The position numbers were made by a program, and so were the translations under genes. From contig NZ_JBELDZ010000031.1 in the NCBI RefSeq assembly GCF_042094015.1, forward strand, positions 1-28,343: 28,343 nucleotides of DNA, in the 5' to 3' direction. A model generated the notes under the pieces. It had not been told where the DNA came from, made no database searches, and was given only the letters and a program-made list of their open reading frames with translations. Shown here piece by piece: positions 16,415 through 23,964 of this stretch (its first letter is position 1; every line of letters starts with the position of its first letter). Origin of the DNA: Aurantibacter sp042094015 (GTDB lineage: Bacteria > Bacteroidota > Bacteroidia > Flavobacteriales > Flavobacteriaceae).

Positions 16415-17236
16415 ATGAAATTACTTCTTTCTTTTATCTTTAGTGCATTTTTAGTATTTACTATAAACTCACAAAACACTAATAGCTCTACTATTAAAGA
16501 CTCCACAGAAACGAATAAAACAGGATTTGTTAGAGGAGTTATTATAGATGCAACTTCAAATGCGCCATTATATGGTGTAAATATCACCAACTTAAATCAA
16601 GTTATTGGAGCAGCTACAAACGATAAAGGAGAATTTGAACTTAAAGCAAAAGCAAACGACACATTACACTTATCCTATTTAGGTTTTAAATCTGTTAAAG
16701 TTAGAGTAACTAACGATTGGGTTAACAAAATTGAAAAATCTACTATATCTTTAACTGAATTAGCTTTAGCTCTAGAAGAAGTTGTTATTAGTCAATTAAA
16801 ACTAACTGGTTATTTAGAAATAGACATTAAACAAGTAGTTGTTAACGACAGTTACCGATATAAAATTCCAGGAATTAAAAGTGGATACGAAGCTGGTAAA
16901 AAATCGCCAGGTGCATTATCTAAAGTCTTAGGGTCTGTTTTTAATCCGGTAGATTTTCTTTACAATACGTTTTCCAGAAAAGGAAGACAAATACGTAAGT
17001 TAAAACAAATGAAACAAGACGACGAAATCCGTAATACTTTAGCGGCTCGTTTTGATAGAGATATGCTTACTGCATTACTTGGAGTTAGTAAAATTGATTT
17101 AGACGAAATTGTAAGTCAATGTAATTACTCTAAAGAATTTATAGATACAGCAAATGATCTTCAAATTTTAGATGCTATAAACGAATGCTACGAAGAATAT
17201 AAAATACTTAGCAAAAGTAGAAAGAAGCGTTTGTAG
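16415..17236 (+). CDS. Exported protein with carboxypeptidase-regulatory-like domain
   Basis: The 273-aa product has a signal peptide (about residues 1-19, ending INSQ), then a CarboxypepD_reg-like domain at about 32-122: GFVRGVIIDATSNAPLYGVN opens it, and TNDKGEFELKAKANDTLHLS and YLGFKSVKVRV follow. The rest is a mainly helical, basic region (KGRQIRKLKQMKQDDEIRN near 190) with no barrel or enzyme motif. It is predicted to be periplasmic. Unlike TonB receptors that carry this domain, it stands alone. It converges with trmH; the two stop codons are 8 nt apart. The function is unknown. Confidence 0.75.
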   Translation: MKLLLSFIFSAFLVFTINSQNTNSSTIKDSTETNKTGFVRGVIIDATSNAPLYGVNITNLNQVIGAATNDKGEFELKAKANDTLHLSYLGFKSVKVRVTNDWVNKIEKSTISLTELALALEEVVISQLKLTGYLEIDIKQVVVNDSYRYKIPGIKSGYEAGKKSPGALSKVLGSVFNPVDFLYNTFSRKGRQIRKLKQMKQDDEIRNTLAARFDRDMLTALLGVSKIDLDEIVSQCNYSKEFIDTANDLQILDAINECYEEYKILSKSRKKRL

Positions 17237-17244
17237 TAATAATA

Positions 17245-17907
17245 CTAGTTATTATTTTCCTCATAATACCTCTCAACAATTTCTTCGTGAGATTTAATGG
17301 TTTTTGTACACCAATCTAATCGTTTTTCAAGAATTTCATTTTCGGTTAATTGCCAATTAATATCCGTTTTCTTAAGTTTTGTTGTTACGTGTTGAAGAAT
17401 TATTGCCGCGCTAACAGAAATATTTAAACTTTCGGTAAATCCTACCATTGGGATTTTTAAAAATCCATCGGCTTGATCTAAAACTTCTTGAGATAAACCT
17501 TCGGTTTCTCTACCAAAAAAGAAACAGGCTTTTTTGGTTACATCAAAATCGTGTAATTCGCAATCGTTAGTATGTGGTGTAGTTGCTATAATTTGATAAC
17601 CTTCGTTTTTTAAACTTTTAAGCGCATCTTTTACAGTATTATGTCGGTTTAAATCTACCCATTTTTGTGCGCCCATAGCAATTTCTCTATCTATACGCTT
17701 AGAGTTTTTTTCTTCGACTATGGTAACTTCTTGTATTCCAAAAACATCGCAACTTCTAATAACAGCACTGGTATTATGGAGCTGATAGACATCTTCTGTA
17801 GCCACTGTAAAATGTTTAGTTCTACCTGATAACACATGATGAAAACGCTTTAATCTGTTTTCGGATAAAAACGATTCTAAATGTTCTAAAAGTTTAATAT
17901 CTACCAT
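17245..17907 (-). CDS. trmH: tRNA (guanosine-18-2'-O)-methyltransferase TrmH
   Basis: TrmH is a SPOUT-family enzyme that methylates the 2'-O of G18 in the tRNA D-loop with S-adenosylmethionine. The 220-aa product carries the three family motifs: HNTSAVIRSCDVFGIQEV (44-61, with the conserved Asn45 and Arg51), FFGRETEGLS (130-139) and IPMVGFTESLNISVSAAI (152-169), which forms the knot that binds the cofactor. A short N-terminal helical extension contains RFHHVLSGRT, as in TrmH rather than RlmB. The length is close to the family norm. A few related SPOUT enzymes act on other positions, so the exact target is inferred. It is divergent from the sirtuin gene, 69 bp apart. Confidence 0.93.
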   Translation of the reverse strand: MVDIKLLEHLESFLSENRLKRFHHVLSGRTKHFTVATEDVYQLHNTSAVIRSCDVFGIQEVTIVEEKNSKRIDREIAMGAQKWVDLNRHNTVKDALKSLKNEGYQIIATTPHTNDCELHDFDVTKKACFFFGRETEGLSQEVLDQADGFLKIPMVGFTESLNISVSAAIILQHVTTKLKKTDINWQLTENEILEKRLDWCTKTIKSHEEIVERYYEENNN

Positions 17908-17963
17908 AATAAAGTTTCTAAAACTGAAAAGTAGTAAATATTAATCATTTCCTTAAAAAGTTT

Positions 17964-17971
17964 TACATTTA
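17964..17971 (+). promoter_or_regulatory. Candidate -7 element of sirtuin gene
   Basis: TACATTTA differs from TAnnTTTG in the last base and ends 5 nt before the ATG at 17977. If used, the mRNA would be practically leaderless. Confidence 0.25.
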
Positions 17972-17976
17972 TAGCT

Positions 17977-18657
17977 ATGAAAAAACATATTGTAGTACTT
18001 ACTGGAGCAGGAATTAGTGCCGAAAGTGGCATAAAAACATTTAGAGATGCTAACGGTTTATGGGAAGGACATAATGTTATGGATGTTGCTAGTCCAGAAG
18101 GTTTTGCTAAAAATCCAGAATTGGTTCTAGAGTTTTATAATCAGCGCAGAAAACAATTATTAGAAGTAAAACCTAATAAAGCACATTTTGATTTAGTACA
18201 ATTAGAACAAAATTATAATGTAACTATAATTACTCAAAATGTAGACGATTTACACGAACGCGCCGGAAGCACAAACGTAATCCACTTACATGGCGAATTA
18301 CTAAAAAGCAGACCAATTAGCTCAGACAAAGAAATTTACGATTGTAAAACAGATATTGTTTTAGGCGATAAAAACAAAAAAGGCGAACAATTAAGACCAC
18401 ATATTGTTTGGTTTGGAGAAAATGTACCTTTAATAGATAAAGCGGTTTCTATTTGCGAAACAGCAGATGTTTTATTAATTATAGGAACCTCATTACAAGT
18501 TTATCCTGCGGCAAGTTTAATGAAATACGCACCTAAATATATTCCTAAGTTTTATATAGATGCTTCTCCTGCTCCAACTAATGATATTTCAATTCAAGTA
18601 ATTCCTAAAAAAGCAACTATTGGCGTAAAAGAAGTTATTAATATTTTGGATAAGTAA
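17977..18657 (+). CDS. cobB: Sir2-family NAD-dependent protein deacylase, zinc-site-less
   Basis: The enzyme removes acyl groups from lysine using NAD+. The 226-aa product has GAGISAESGI (10-19), FRD near 22-24, TQNVDDLHERAG (86-97), the catalytic His105 in HLHGEL, RPHIVWFGE (140-148) and GTSLQVYPAASL (170-181). The pair Tyr54 and Arg57 in FYNQRR is the class III signature (as in SIRT5 and E. coli CobB) that favours succinyl or malonyl lysine. The four zinc-binding cysteines of the small domain are missing: only Cys123 and Cys160 occur in the protein. This seems common in Bacteroidota homologues, so it is likely functional. It is divergent from trmH. Confidence 0.93.
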   Translation: MKKHIVVLTGAGISAESGIKTFRDANGLWEGHNVMDVASPEGFAKNPELVLEFYNQRRKQLLEVKPNKAHFDLVQLEQNYNVTIITQNVDDLHERAGSTNVIHLHGELLKSRPISSDKEIYDCKTDIVLGDKNKKGEQLRPHIVWFGENVPLIDKAVSICETADVLLIIGTSLQVYPAASLMKYAPKYIPKFYIDASPAPTNDISIQVIPKKATIGVKEVINILDK

Positions 18658-18765
18658 CTTTAGTCTATAGTTATTATGAAATTTGAGTTTGTTAATTTTT
18701 TAAGCTAACCTCGTTTAACAACCTTATATAAAACATTAAAACGAATTTATACAATATCGTTGTAA

Positions 18766-18773
18766 TACATTTG
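18766..18773 (+). promoter_or_regulatory. Candidate -7 element of the unknown gene at 18788
   Basis: TACATTTG is a full TAnnTTTG match, 14 nt before the ATG. No -33 TTG is present at the expected spacing. Confidence 0.35.
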
Positions 18774-18787
18774 ACCAAATTAAGAAA

Positions 18788-19363
18788 ATGCAGGAATTTA
18801 AAGATTGGAAAGAGTTTATTAATCAAGTTTTGATTAACAGCGGACAATTTGTAAATCCTACTTCTGATATAAAAAATATAACGGAAACAGAGACATTTAA
18901 ATCGAATGATAAAAACTCTCTGACTGAAATTAGAGTTGGGTATTTTATTGAAGAAAACAAACTGATTTACATTCATATTTTCAATCCTACAGTTCCAGGT
19001 TATAATAAATATGTTTACGGAGAATATTTTTACCAGCACGATTTTAGCGATGACGGAAAAACGTATGGAAATCCAGCTTTAGAATTCAATGAACGGAATC
19101 GGAATGGAATTCTCTCAATTCTCAAAAATGGATTAAAAGGAAAAGAAGTGCAATTTGTGAAAAATAACAAAATCCTGAAATCCAAACTTTACATTGCGGA
19201 ATCTCACCAGAACTTTAGCTATTCTTATGACTTTACTAAAAGAGGTTTTTTGAAAAAAATATTCGGACAAAAAATTGACAGAATGGATGGAATTGAAAAA
19301 AGAGAAATAGAACTAAACACTATATTTAACGGGATAAAAAAGCGTGTTACAACAAAGAACTGA
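18788..19363 (+). CDS. Unknown 191-aa protein, likely horizontally acquired
   Basis: I do not recognise this protein. It is 191 aa, has no signal peptide or membrane segment, and is predicted to be cytoplasmic, with alternating beta-like segments (EIRVGYFIEENKLIYIHIF, NKYVYGEYFYQHDF) and a basic C-terminus. Its codon use departs from its neighbours: among 11 leucines only two are TTA, with three CTG and two CTC, whereas the adjacent sirtuin gene uses TTA for most leucines and no CTG or CTC. CGG arginine occurs twice, and the stop is TGA rather than TAA. It lies alone between the sirtuin gene and trmD. Its composition and surroundings suggest lateral transfer. The function is unknown. Confidence 0.7.
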   Translation: MQEFKDWKEFINQVLINSGQFVNPTSDIKNITETETFKSNDKNSLTEIRVGYFIEENKLIYIHIFNPTVPGYNKYVYGEYFYQHDFSDDGKTYGNPALEFNERNRNGILSILKNGLKGKEVQFVKNNKILKSKLYIAESHQNFSYSYDFTKRGFLKKIFGQKIDRMDGIEKREIELNTIFNGIKKRVTTKN

Positions 19364-19615
19364 GGTAAAAAACAAGTTGTTTTGACTAATTTATGACTAA
19401 AGTACTTCTGTAGTTCGAATCATAAAGCAATTGATTTTTAACGACTGAAAATCCTGCGGATTCTAAGTCACACAAATCATACACGAACACGTTAAACGAA
19501 TTTAGATTTATTTGGAATAAATTATTTTACAGAATAAAAAAGATAAGTTTCAATTAAAAAAATACATCAGCAATAAAAACAATTCAATTATCTTTGTGCT
19601 ATCTTAAATTAAGCT
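19364..19615. other. 252-bp non-coding tract between unknown gene and trmD
   Basis: No gene with a convincing start is present. It holds a small palindrome AATCC-TGC-GGATT near 19450, the GTTAAACGA half of the possible terminal repeat, the trmD promoter element, and a 46-codon open stretch without ATG on the minus strand (19386-19526). The last reads like coding sequence (…DLESAGFSVVKNQLLYDS…) and may be a gene remnant. Confidence 0.4.
19589..19596 (+). promoter_or_regulatory. Candidate -7 element of trmD
   Basis: TATCTTTG is a full TAnnTTTG match, 19 nt before the trmD ATG. No TTG lies at the -33 position. Confidence 0.45.
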
Positions 19616-20290
19616 ATGAGAATTGATATTATTACCGTTTTACCAGAATTACTTAAAAGTCCGTTTGAAGCCTCTATTTTAAAACGTGCTATAGATGCTG
19701 GTTTGGTAGAAGTACATTTTCATAACTTAAGAGATTACACTACTAACAACCATAAAACCGTAGACGATTACCAATTTGGTGGTGGCGCAGGAATGGTAAT
19801 GCTTATAGAGCCAATAGATAAATGCATTACTGGTTTAAAAGCAGAACGTAATTACGACGAAGTTATTTATATGACTCCAGATGGCGAAACTCTAAACCAA
19901 GGTATATCTAATACGTTATCTCTAAAAGAAAACATAATTATTTTATGTGGACATTATAAAGGTGTAGACCAACGTGTAAGAGATATGCTTATAACTAAAG
20001 AAATTTCTATTGGAGATTACGTACTTTCTGGCGGAGAACTTGGTGCAGCAGTTTTATGCGATAGTATTATACGATTAATTCCTGGAGTTTTAGGAAACGA
20101 AACATCTGCGCTTACAGATTCTTTTCAAGATAATTTATTAGCGCCACCAATTTATACTAGACCAAGAGAATATAAAGGTCATAAAGTTCCAGAAGTTCTA
20201 TTTACTGGAAATTTTCCTGAAATTGAAAAATGGCGCGAAAACGAAGCTTACCAAAGAACTAAAGACAGAAGACCGGATTTATTAGATTAA
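19616..20290 (+). CDS. trmD: tRNA (guanine-37-N1)-methyltransferase TrmD
   Basis: TrmD methylates N1 of G37 next to the anticodon and so prevents frameshifting. The 224-aa product starts MRIDIITVLPELLKSPFEAS, as usual for the family. It contains YQFGGGAGMVM (53-63), the knotted cofactor site with CGHYKGVDQRV (111-121) and SIGDYVLSGGELGA (131-144), and the C-terminal tRNA-binding helical domain with PREYKGHKVPEVL and a closing RTKDRRPDLL. The family length is about 225-250, so it is complete. rplS lies 151 bp downstream with its own promoter element; the rpsP and rimM genes that often accompany trmD elsewhere are not here. Confidence 0.98.
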   Translation: MRIDIITVLPELLKSPFEASILKRAIDAGLVEVHFHNLRDYTTNNHKTVDDYQFGGGAGMVMLIEPIDKCITGLKAERNYDEVIYMTPDGETLNQGISNTLSLKENIIILCGHYKGVDQRVRDMLITKEISIGDYVLSGGELGAAVLCDSIIRLIPGVLGNETSALTDSFQDNLLAPPIYTRPREYKGHKVPEVLFTGNFPEIEKWRENEAYQRTKDRRPDLLD

Positions 20291-20361
20291 TTTTTATTTA
20301 AGATAACGACAATTTTCTTTAAAATAATCTTTAAAAACAACACAACAAGAAACAATTTACG

Positions 20362-20369
20362 TATATTTG
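20362..20369 (+). promoter_or_regulatory. Candidate -7 element of rplS
   Basis: TATATTTG is a full TAnnTTTG match, 72 nt before the ATG, so the leader would be about 66 nt. No TTG is visible at the -33 position. Confidence 0.5.
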
Positions 20370-20372
20370 CAG

Positions 20373-20441
20373 CCAAATTTGGGTTAACCTCTGGCGATAA
20401 TCGCGAATGTTGTCTTGGATTAATCAATAAAAATATTAAAA
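20373..20441 (+). promoter_or_regulatory. Possible structured leader of rplS (r-protein autoregulation candidate)
   Basis: CCAA (20373-20376) can pair with TTGG (20415-20418), enclosing a short GGG-TTAA-CCT hairpin (20381-20390) and GCGA-TAA-TCGC (20394-20404). Downstream, the sequence to the ATG is A-rich and unstructured. The layout resembles ribosomal-protein leaders that bind their own product, but the helices are short and no known family was confirmed. Confidence 0.35.
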
Positions 20442-20795
20442 ATGGAATCGTTAATTAAATTTGTTCAAGACGAGTTTGTAACTAAAAAAGATTTTCCTGA
20501 ATTTTCAGCTGGAGATACAATTACTGTATTTTACGAAATTAGTGAAGGATCTAAAACACGTACTCAGTTTTTTAGAGGTGTTGTATTACAAAGAAGAGGA
20601 ACTGGATCTTCAGAAACTTTTACAATCAGAAAAATGTCTGGTACTGTAGGAGTTGAGCGTATTTTCCCTGTAAACTTACCTGCTTTACAAAAAGTAGAAG
20701 TTAACAAAAGAGGTAAAGTACGTAGAGCTAGAATTTTCTACTTTAGAGAACTTACTGGTAAGAAAGCTAGAATTAAAGAAGCAAGAAGAAAATAA
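20442..20795 (+). CDS. rplS: Large-subunit ribosomal protein L19
   Basis: L19 sits at the 30S-50S interface. The 117-aa product matches the family over its whole length: it opens MESLIKFVQDEFVTKKDFPE, has a central FFRGVVLQRRGTGSSETFTI, KMSGTVGVERIFPVNLPALQ, and a basic end with KRGKVRRARIFYFRELTGKK. The length is normal, without extensions. It is transcribed from its own promoter element, separate from trmD, and ends at a strong terminator. Confidence 0.99.
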   Translation: MESLIKFVQDEFVTKKDFPEFSAGDTITVFYEISEGSKTRTQFFRGVVLQRRGTGSSETFTIRKMSGTVGVERIFPVNLPALQKVEVNKRGKVRRARIFYFRELTGKKARIKEARRK

Positions 20796-20814
20796 TAATT
20801 TTCTTAAAATACTT

Positions 20815-20849
20815 AAAAGCCTTGATATTATTTATCAAGGCTTTTTTTA
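20815..20849 (+). terminator. Terminator of rplS
   Basis: AAAAGCCTTGATA pairs perfectly with TATCAAGGCTTTT around a 5-nt loop, followed by a T run. It ends 13 nt before the next gene. Confidence 0.93.
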
Positions 20850-20861
20850 TACTTTTACTTT

Positions 20862-21437
20862 ATGAGTTTACCATTTATTGCCGATAAAGATTTTAATACT
20901 ATAGACTTTACAACAACTACTTTAGAAAAAGCAGAATACGATAATTGTACATTTATTAATTGCAATTTTGATTCGTGTTATTTATCCGCTTTTAGTTTTC
21001 TGGAATGTAATTTTATAGATTGTAATCTTAGTTTAGTAAAAATTAATGAAGCAATATTTAAAGACACAGCATTTATTAACTGTAAAATGATTGGTTTTCC
21101 TGTAACAGAAATAAACCCTTTTCTTTTATCTCTTTCGTTTAAAAACTGTAATTTACAATTAGCAAATTTTGTAAATATTACTTTAAAACAAACTAAGTTT
21201 GAAGCTTGCAATTTTAATCAAACCGATTTTTCAAATGCAAATTTATCTGCTTCAAACTTTAAAGATTGTAGTTTTTTAAATGCAATATTTAACGCTACAA
21301 ATCTTGAAAAATGCGATTTTACTTCAGCCAAAAACATTGCTTTAATACCTGAAAACAACAAGTTAAGTGGTGCAAAATTTTCAAAATTAAACTTAGAAGG
21401 CTTACTTCTGCATCATAAACTAATAATTTCAGAATAA
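20862..21437 (+). CDS. Pentapeptide-repeat protein
   Basis: The 191-aa product is built almost wholly of pentapeptides of the A(D/N)LXX type with F or L at the centre position, for example FINCNFDSCYLSAFSFLECN, FEACNFNQTDFSNANLSASN and FKDCSFLNAIFNATNLEKCD. They should stack into a four-sided right-handed beta-helix. Around residues 75-90 (KMIGFPVTEINPF) the repeat breaks, and it then resumes, the two-coil layout seen in Qnr-like proteins that mimic DNA and protect gyrase. Qnr-type activity cannot be inferred from this alone; many such proteins have other or unknown roles. Cysteines often occupy the position before N or D (NCNF, ECNF, DCNL). It starts 13 nt after the rplS terminator; no clear promoter is visible, though TACTTTTA precedes it. 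Confidence 0.88.
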   Translation: MSLPFIADKDFNTIDFTTTTLEKAEYDNCTFINCNFDSCYLSAFSFLECNFIDCNLSLVKINEAIFKDTAFINCKMIGFPVTEINPFLLSLSFKNCNLQLANFVNITLKQTKFEACNFNQTDFSNANLSASNFKDCSFLNAIFNATNLEKCDFTSAKNIALIPENNKLSGAKFSKLNLEGLLLHHKLIISE

Positions 21438-21449
21438 AACACTACAAAT

Positions 21450-21496
21450 ATTATAGTAATAGCAAATTCTTTAGCTTCAATTTACTAAATAGTAAA
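21450..21496. repeat. Two short palindromes upstream of icd
   Basis: TATTA-TAG-TAATA (21450-21462) and TTTACT-AAAT-AGTAAA (21481-21496) lie in the 152-bp gap before icd. Either could be an operator or a weak end signal for the upstream gene; both are AT-only or nearly so and may be chance. Confidence 0.25.
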
Positions 21497-21545
21497 AAGC
21501 AGTCATAACACGCTGATTTCACTTTAAAAAAACACTTCTTTTTTG

Positions 21546-21553
21546 TATATTCG
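21546..21553 (+). promoter_or_regulatory. Candidate -7 element of icd
   Basis: TATATTCG differs from TAnnTTTG at one position, 36 nt before the ATG. No -33 TTG is seen. Confidence 0.25.
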
Positions 21554-21589
21554 CTATGCAAAAAAATTAAGATAAATACTTTATATACT

Positions 21590-23818
21590 ATGTCAAACAC
21601 ACCTAAAATAATCTATACAATTACAGATGAAGCTCCTGCTTTAGCTACACGATCGTTTTTACCAATAGTAAAATCATTTTTAGAGCCATCTGGAGTTGAA
21701 ATAGACACAAAAGATATTTCTTTAGCTGCCAGAATTTTAGCAATATTTCCTGAAGCTTTAACAGATGCTCAAAAAGTATCAGATGATCTAGCTTACTTAG
21801 GTGATTTAGCAAAACAACCAGAAGCAAATATTATAAAACTACCAAATATTAGTGCTTCTATACCACAATTAAAAGAAGCCATAGAAGAGTTACAAGCCAA
21901 AGGTTTTGCAATTCCAAGTTACCCAGATACTGCAGAAACTGAAGCAGATAAAACAAATAAAGCTAAATACGATAAAATTAAAGGATCTGCTGTAAATCCT
22001 GTTTTACGTGAAGGAAACTCGGATAGACGAGCGCCAAAAGCCGTTAAAAATTACGCGAAAAAGAACCCGCATTCTATGGGGATTTGGTCTAAAGACTCAA
22101 AAACTCACGTAGCAACAATGACTGCTGGAGACTTTGCTCATAATGAAAAATCTGTTACTTTAACAGATGCAACAACAGTAAAAATTGTACATACAGATAC
22201 TAAAGGAAATGCAACTACTTTAAAAGATGATTTAAATCTTTTACAAGGTGAAATTATTGATGCTACTACAATGAGTAAAAAAGCATTAATAGCCTTTTTA
22301 GACGAACAAGTTGAAGATGCTTTAGATAAAAACGTTTTGTTTTCTTTACATATGAAAGCAACAATGATGAAAGTTTCTGATCCAATTATTTTTGGTCATG
22401 CAGTAAGAGTATTTTTTAAAGACCTATTTGAAAAGCACGGAAAAACATTTAATAAAATTGGTGTTGATGTAAATAATGGTTTTGGAAACTTACTTAGTAA
22501 ATTAAGCGAACTTTCTAAAGAAGAACGTAATGAGATTAAAGACGATATTAGATACGCTTTAGATCATGGACCAGAATTAGCAATGGTAAATTCTGATAAA
22601 GGAATTACTAATTTACACGTACCAAGTGATGTAATTATTGATGCTTCTATGCCAGCAATGATAAGATCTTCTGGTCAGATGTGGAATGCTGAAGGAAAAT
22701 TACAAGACACAAAAGCAGTAATACCAGATAGTAGTTATGCCGGAATCTTTACTGCAACTATAGATTTCTGTAAAGAAAATGGTGCTTTTGATCCTACAAC
22801 AATGGGAACTGTTCCTAATGTTGGTTTAATGGCTCAAAAGGCTGAAGAATATGGTTCTCATGATAAAACTTTTGAAATTTCAGCTGAAGGAAAAGTAGAA
22901 GTTATAGATGCAAATGGAAATGTATTAACTTCTCATAATGTAGAGCAAGGCGATATTTGGAGAATGTGCCAAGTTAAAGATGCACCAATTCAAGATTGGG
23001 TAAAATTAGCTGTTACACGTGCAAAAACTTCTAATACACCAGCTGTATTTTGGTTAGACAAAAATAGAGCACATGACGCAGAAATAATTAAAAAAGTAAA
23101 TACATATTTAAAAGATCACGATACAACAGGTTTAGAAATTCATATTTTATCACCTATAAAAGCTACAGAATTTACACTAAAACGTGTTAAAGCAGGACAA
23201 GACACTATTTCTGTTTCAGGTAATGTATTACGTGATTATTTAACGGATTTGTTTCCAATTTTAGAATTAGGAACATCTGCTAAAATGTTATCTATTGTTC
23301 CATTAATGAATGGTGGAGGATTATTTGAAACTGGAGCTGGTGGATCTGCTCCAAAACACGTAGATCAATTTACTAAAGAAAACCATTTACGTTGGGATTC
23401 TTTAGGTGAATTTTTAGCCTTAGCAGTTTCTTTAGAGCACTTTAGTTTAACGCATAATAACCCTAAAGCTAAAATTTTAGGCGATGCTTTAGATGATGCT
23501 ACAGAAAAACTATTAGAAAATAGAAAAGGTCCTAGCCGTAAAGCTGGAGAACTAGATAATCGTGGAAGTCATTTTTATTTAGCAATGTATTGGGCTGAAG
23601 CTTTAGCAAATCAAACTAAGGATACTGAATTAAAAGCGCAGTTTGAAAAAGTTGCTAAAGAATTAGAAGCTAACGAAACTAAAATTGTTTCAGAATTAAA
23701 TGATATTCAAGGTAACGCTGTAGAAATTGGTGGTTATTATATGCCAACTGAAAATTTATTACAAGAAGCTATGAATCCAAGTAACACTTTAAAAACAGTT
23801 TTAAGTCAGTTAAAGTAA
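21590..23818 (+). CDS. icd: Isocitrate dehydrogenase (NADP), monomeric type
   Basis: This enzyme oxidises isocitrate to 2-oxoglutarate with NADP+ in the TCA cycle. The 742-aa length and sequence identify the monomeric IDH-II family rather than the dimeric form: it starts with KIIYTITDEAPALATRSFLP, contains GNSDRRAPKAVKNYAKKNPH (the substrate-binding S-x-R-R-x-P stretch) near residue 140-160 and MGIWSKDSKTHVATM, and later SGQMWNAEGKLQDTKAVIPD and GTSAKMLSIVPLMNGGGLFE. The C-terminal part includes DNRGSHFYLAMYWAEALA. All conserved blocks appear intact. It is monocistronic: an upstream gap of 152 bp and a strong terminator behind. Monomeric IDH is common in marine Flavobacteriaceae. Confidence 0.97.
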   Translation: MSNTPKIIYTITDEAPALATRSFLPIVKSFLEPSGVEIDTKDISLAARILAIFPEALTDAQKVSDDLAYLGDLAKQPEANIIKLPNISASIPQLKEAIEELQAKGFAIPSYPDTAETEADKTNKAKYDKIKGSAVNPVLREGNSDRRAPKAVKNYAKKNPHSMGIWSKDSKTHVATMTAGDFAHNEKSVTLTDATTVKIVHTDTKGNATTLKDDLNLLQGEIIDATTMSKKALIAFLDEQVEDALDKNVLFSLHMKATMMKVSDPIIFGHAVRVFFKDLFEKHGKTFNKIGVDVNNGFGNLLSKLSELSKEERNEIKDDIRYALDHGPELAMVNSDKGITNLHVPSDVIIDASMPAMIRSSGQMWNAEGKLQDTKAVIPDSSYAGIFTATIDFCKENGAFDPTTMGTVPNVGLMAQKAEEYGSHDKTFEISAEGKVEVIDANGNVLTSHNVEQGDIWRMCQVKDAPIQDWVKLAVTRAKTSNTPAVFWLDKNRAHDAEIIKKVNTYLKDHDTTGLEIHILSPIKATEFTLKRVKAGQDTISVSGNVLRDYLTDLFPILELGTSAKMLSIVPLMNGGGLFETGAGGSAPKHVDQFTKENHLRWDSLGEFLALAVSLEHFSLTHNNPKAKILGDALDDATEKLLENRKGPSRKAGELDNRGSHFYLAMYWAEALANQTKDTELKAQFEKVAKELEANETKIVSELNDIQGNAVEIGGYYMPTENLLQEAMNPSNTLKTVLSQLK

Positions 23819-23847
23819 ACCTTAAACAAGACCTCTAACATATTGTT

Positions 23848-23877
23848 AAAAGCGCCTTTATAGGCGCTTTTTTTTTT
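23848..23877 (+). terminator. Terminator of icd
   Basis: AAAAGCGCC pairs with GGCGCTTTT around TTTATA, followed by a T run. Confidence 0.93.
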
Positions 23878-23964
23878 ACATTTATCTTATGCGTTTTTTA
23901 TTAATGTAACTTATGTATCATAATACTTCAATTTTATAATTTTACAGAAATTAAATAAATAACA

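Larger units (their letters stand above)
18705..19505. other. Possible acquired single-gene cassette with imperfect terminal inverted repeats
   Basis: The unknown gene at 18788 is flanked by 18705-18719 and the reverse complement of 19491-19505, which agree at 13 of 15 positions (core TCGTTTAAC). The gene has foreign codon usage. No transposase or integrase is present and target duplications are not evident, so the boundaries are tentative; an inverted match of this length could arise by chance in AT-rich DNA. Confidence 0.3.

Noticed and set aside
18692..19039. Minus-strand open frame opposite the unknown gene
   Set aside because: Its reading is dominated by Phe/Ile/Asn as expected for the antisense of AT-rich coding DNA, and it lies opposite a better frame with a promoter element.
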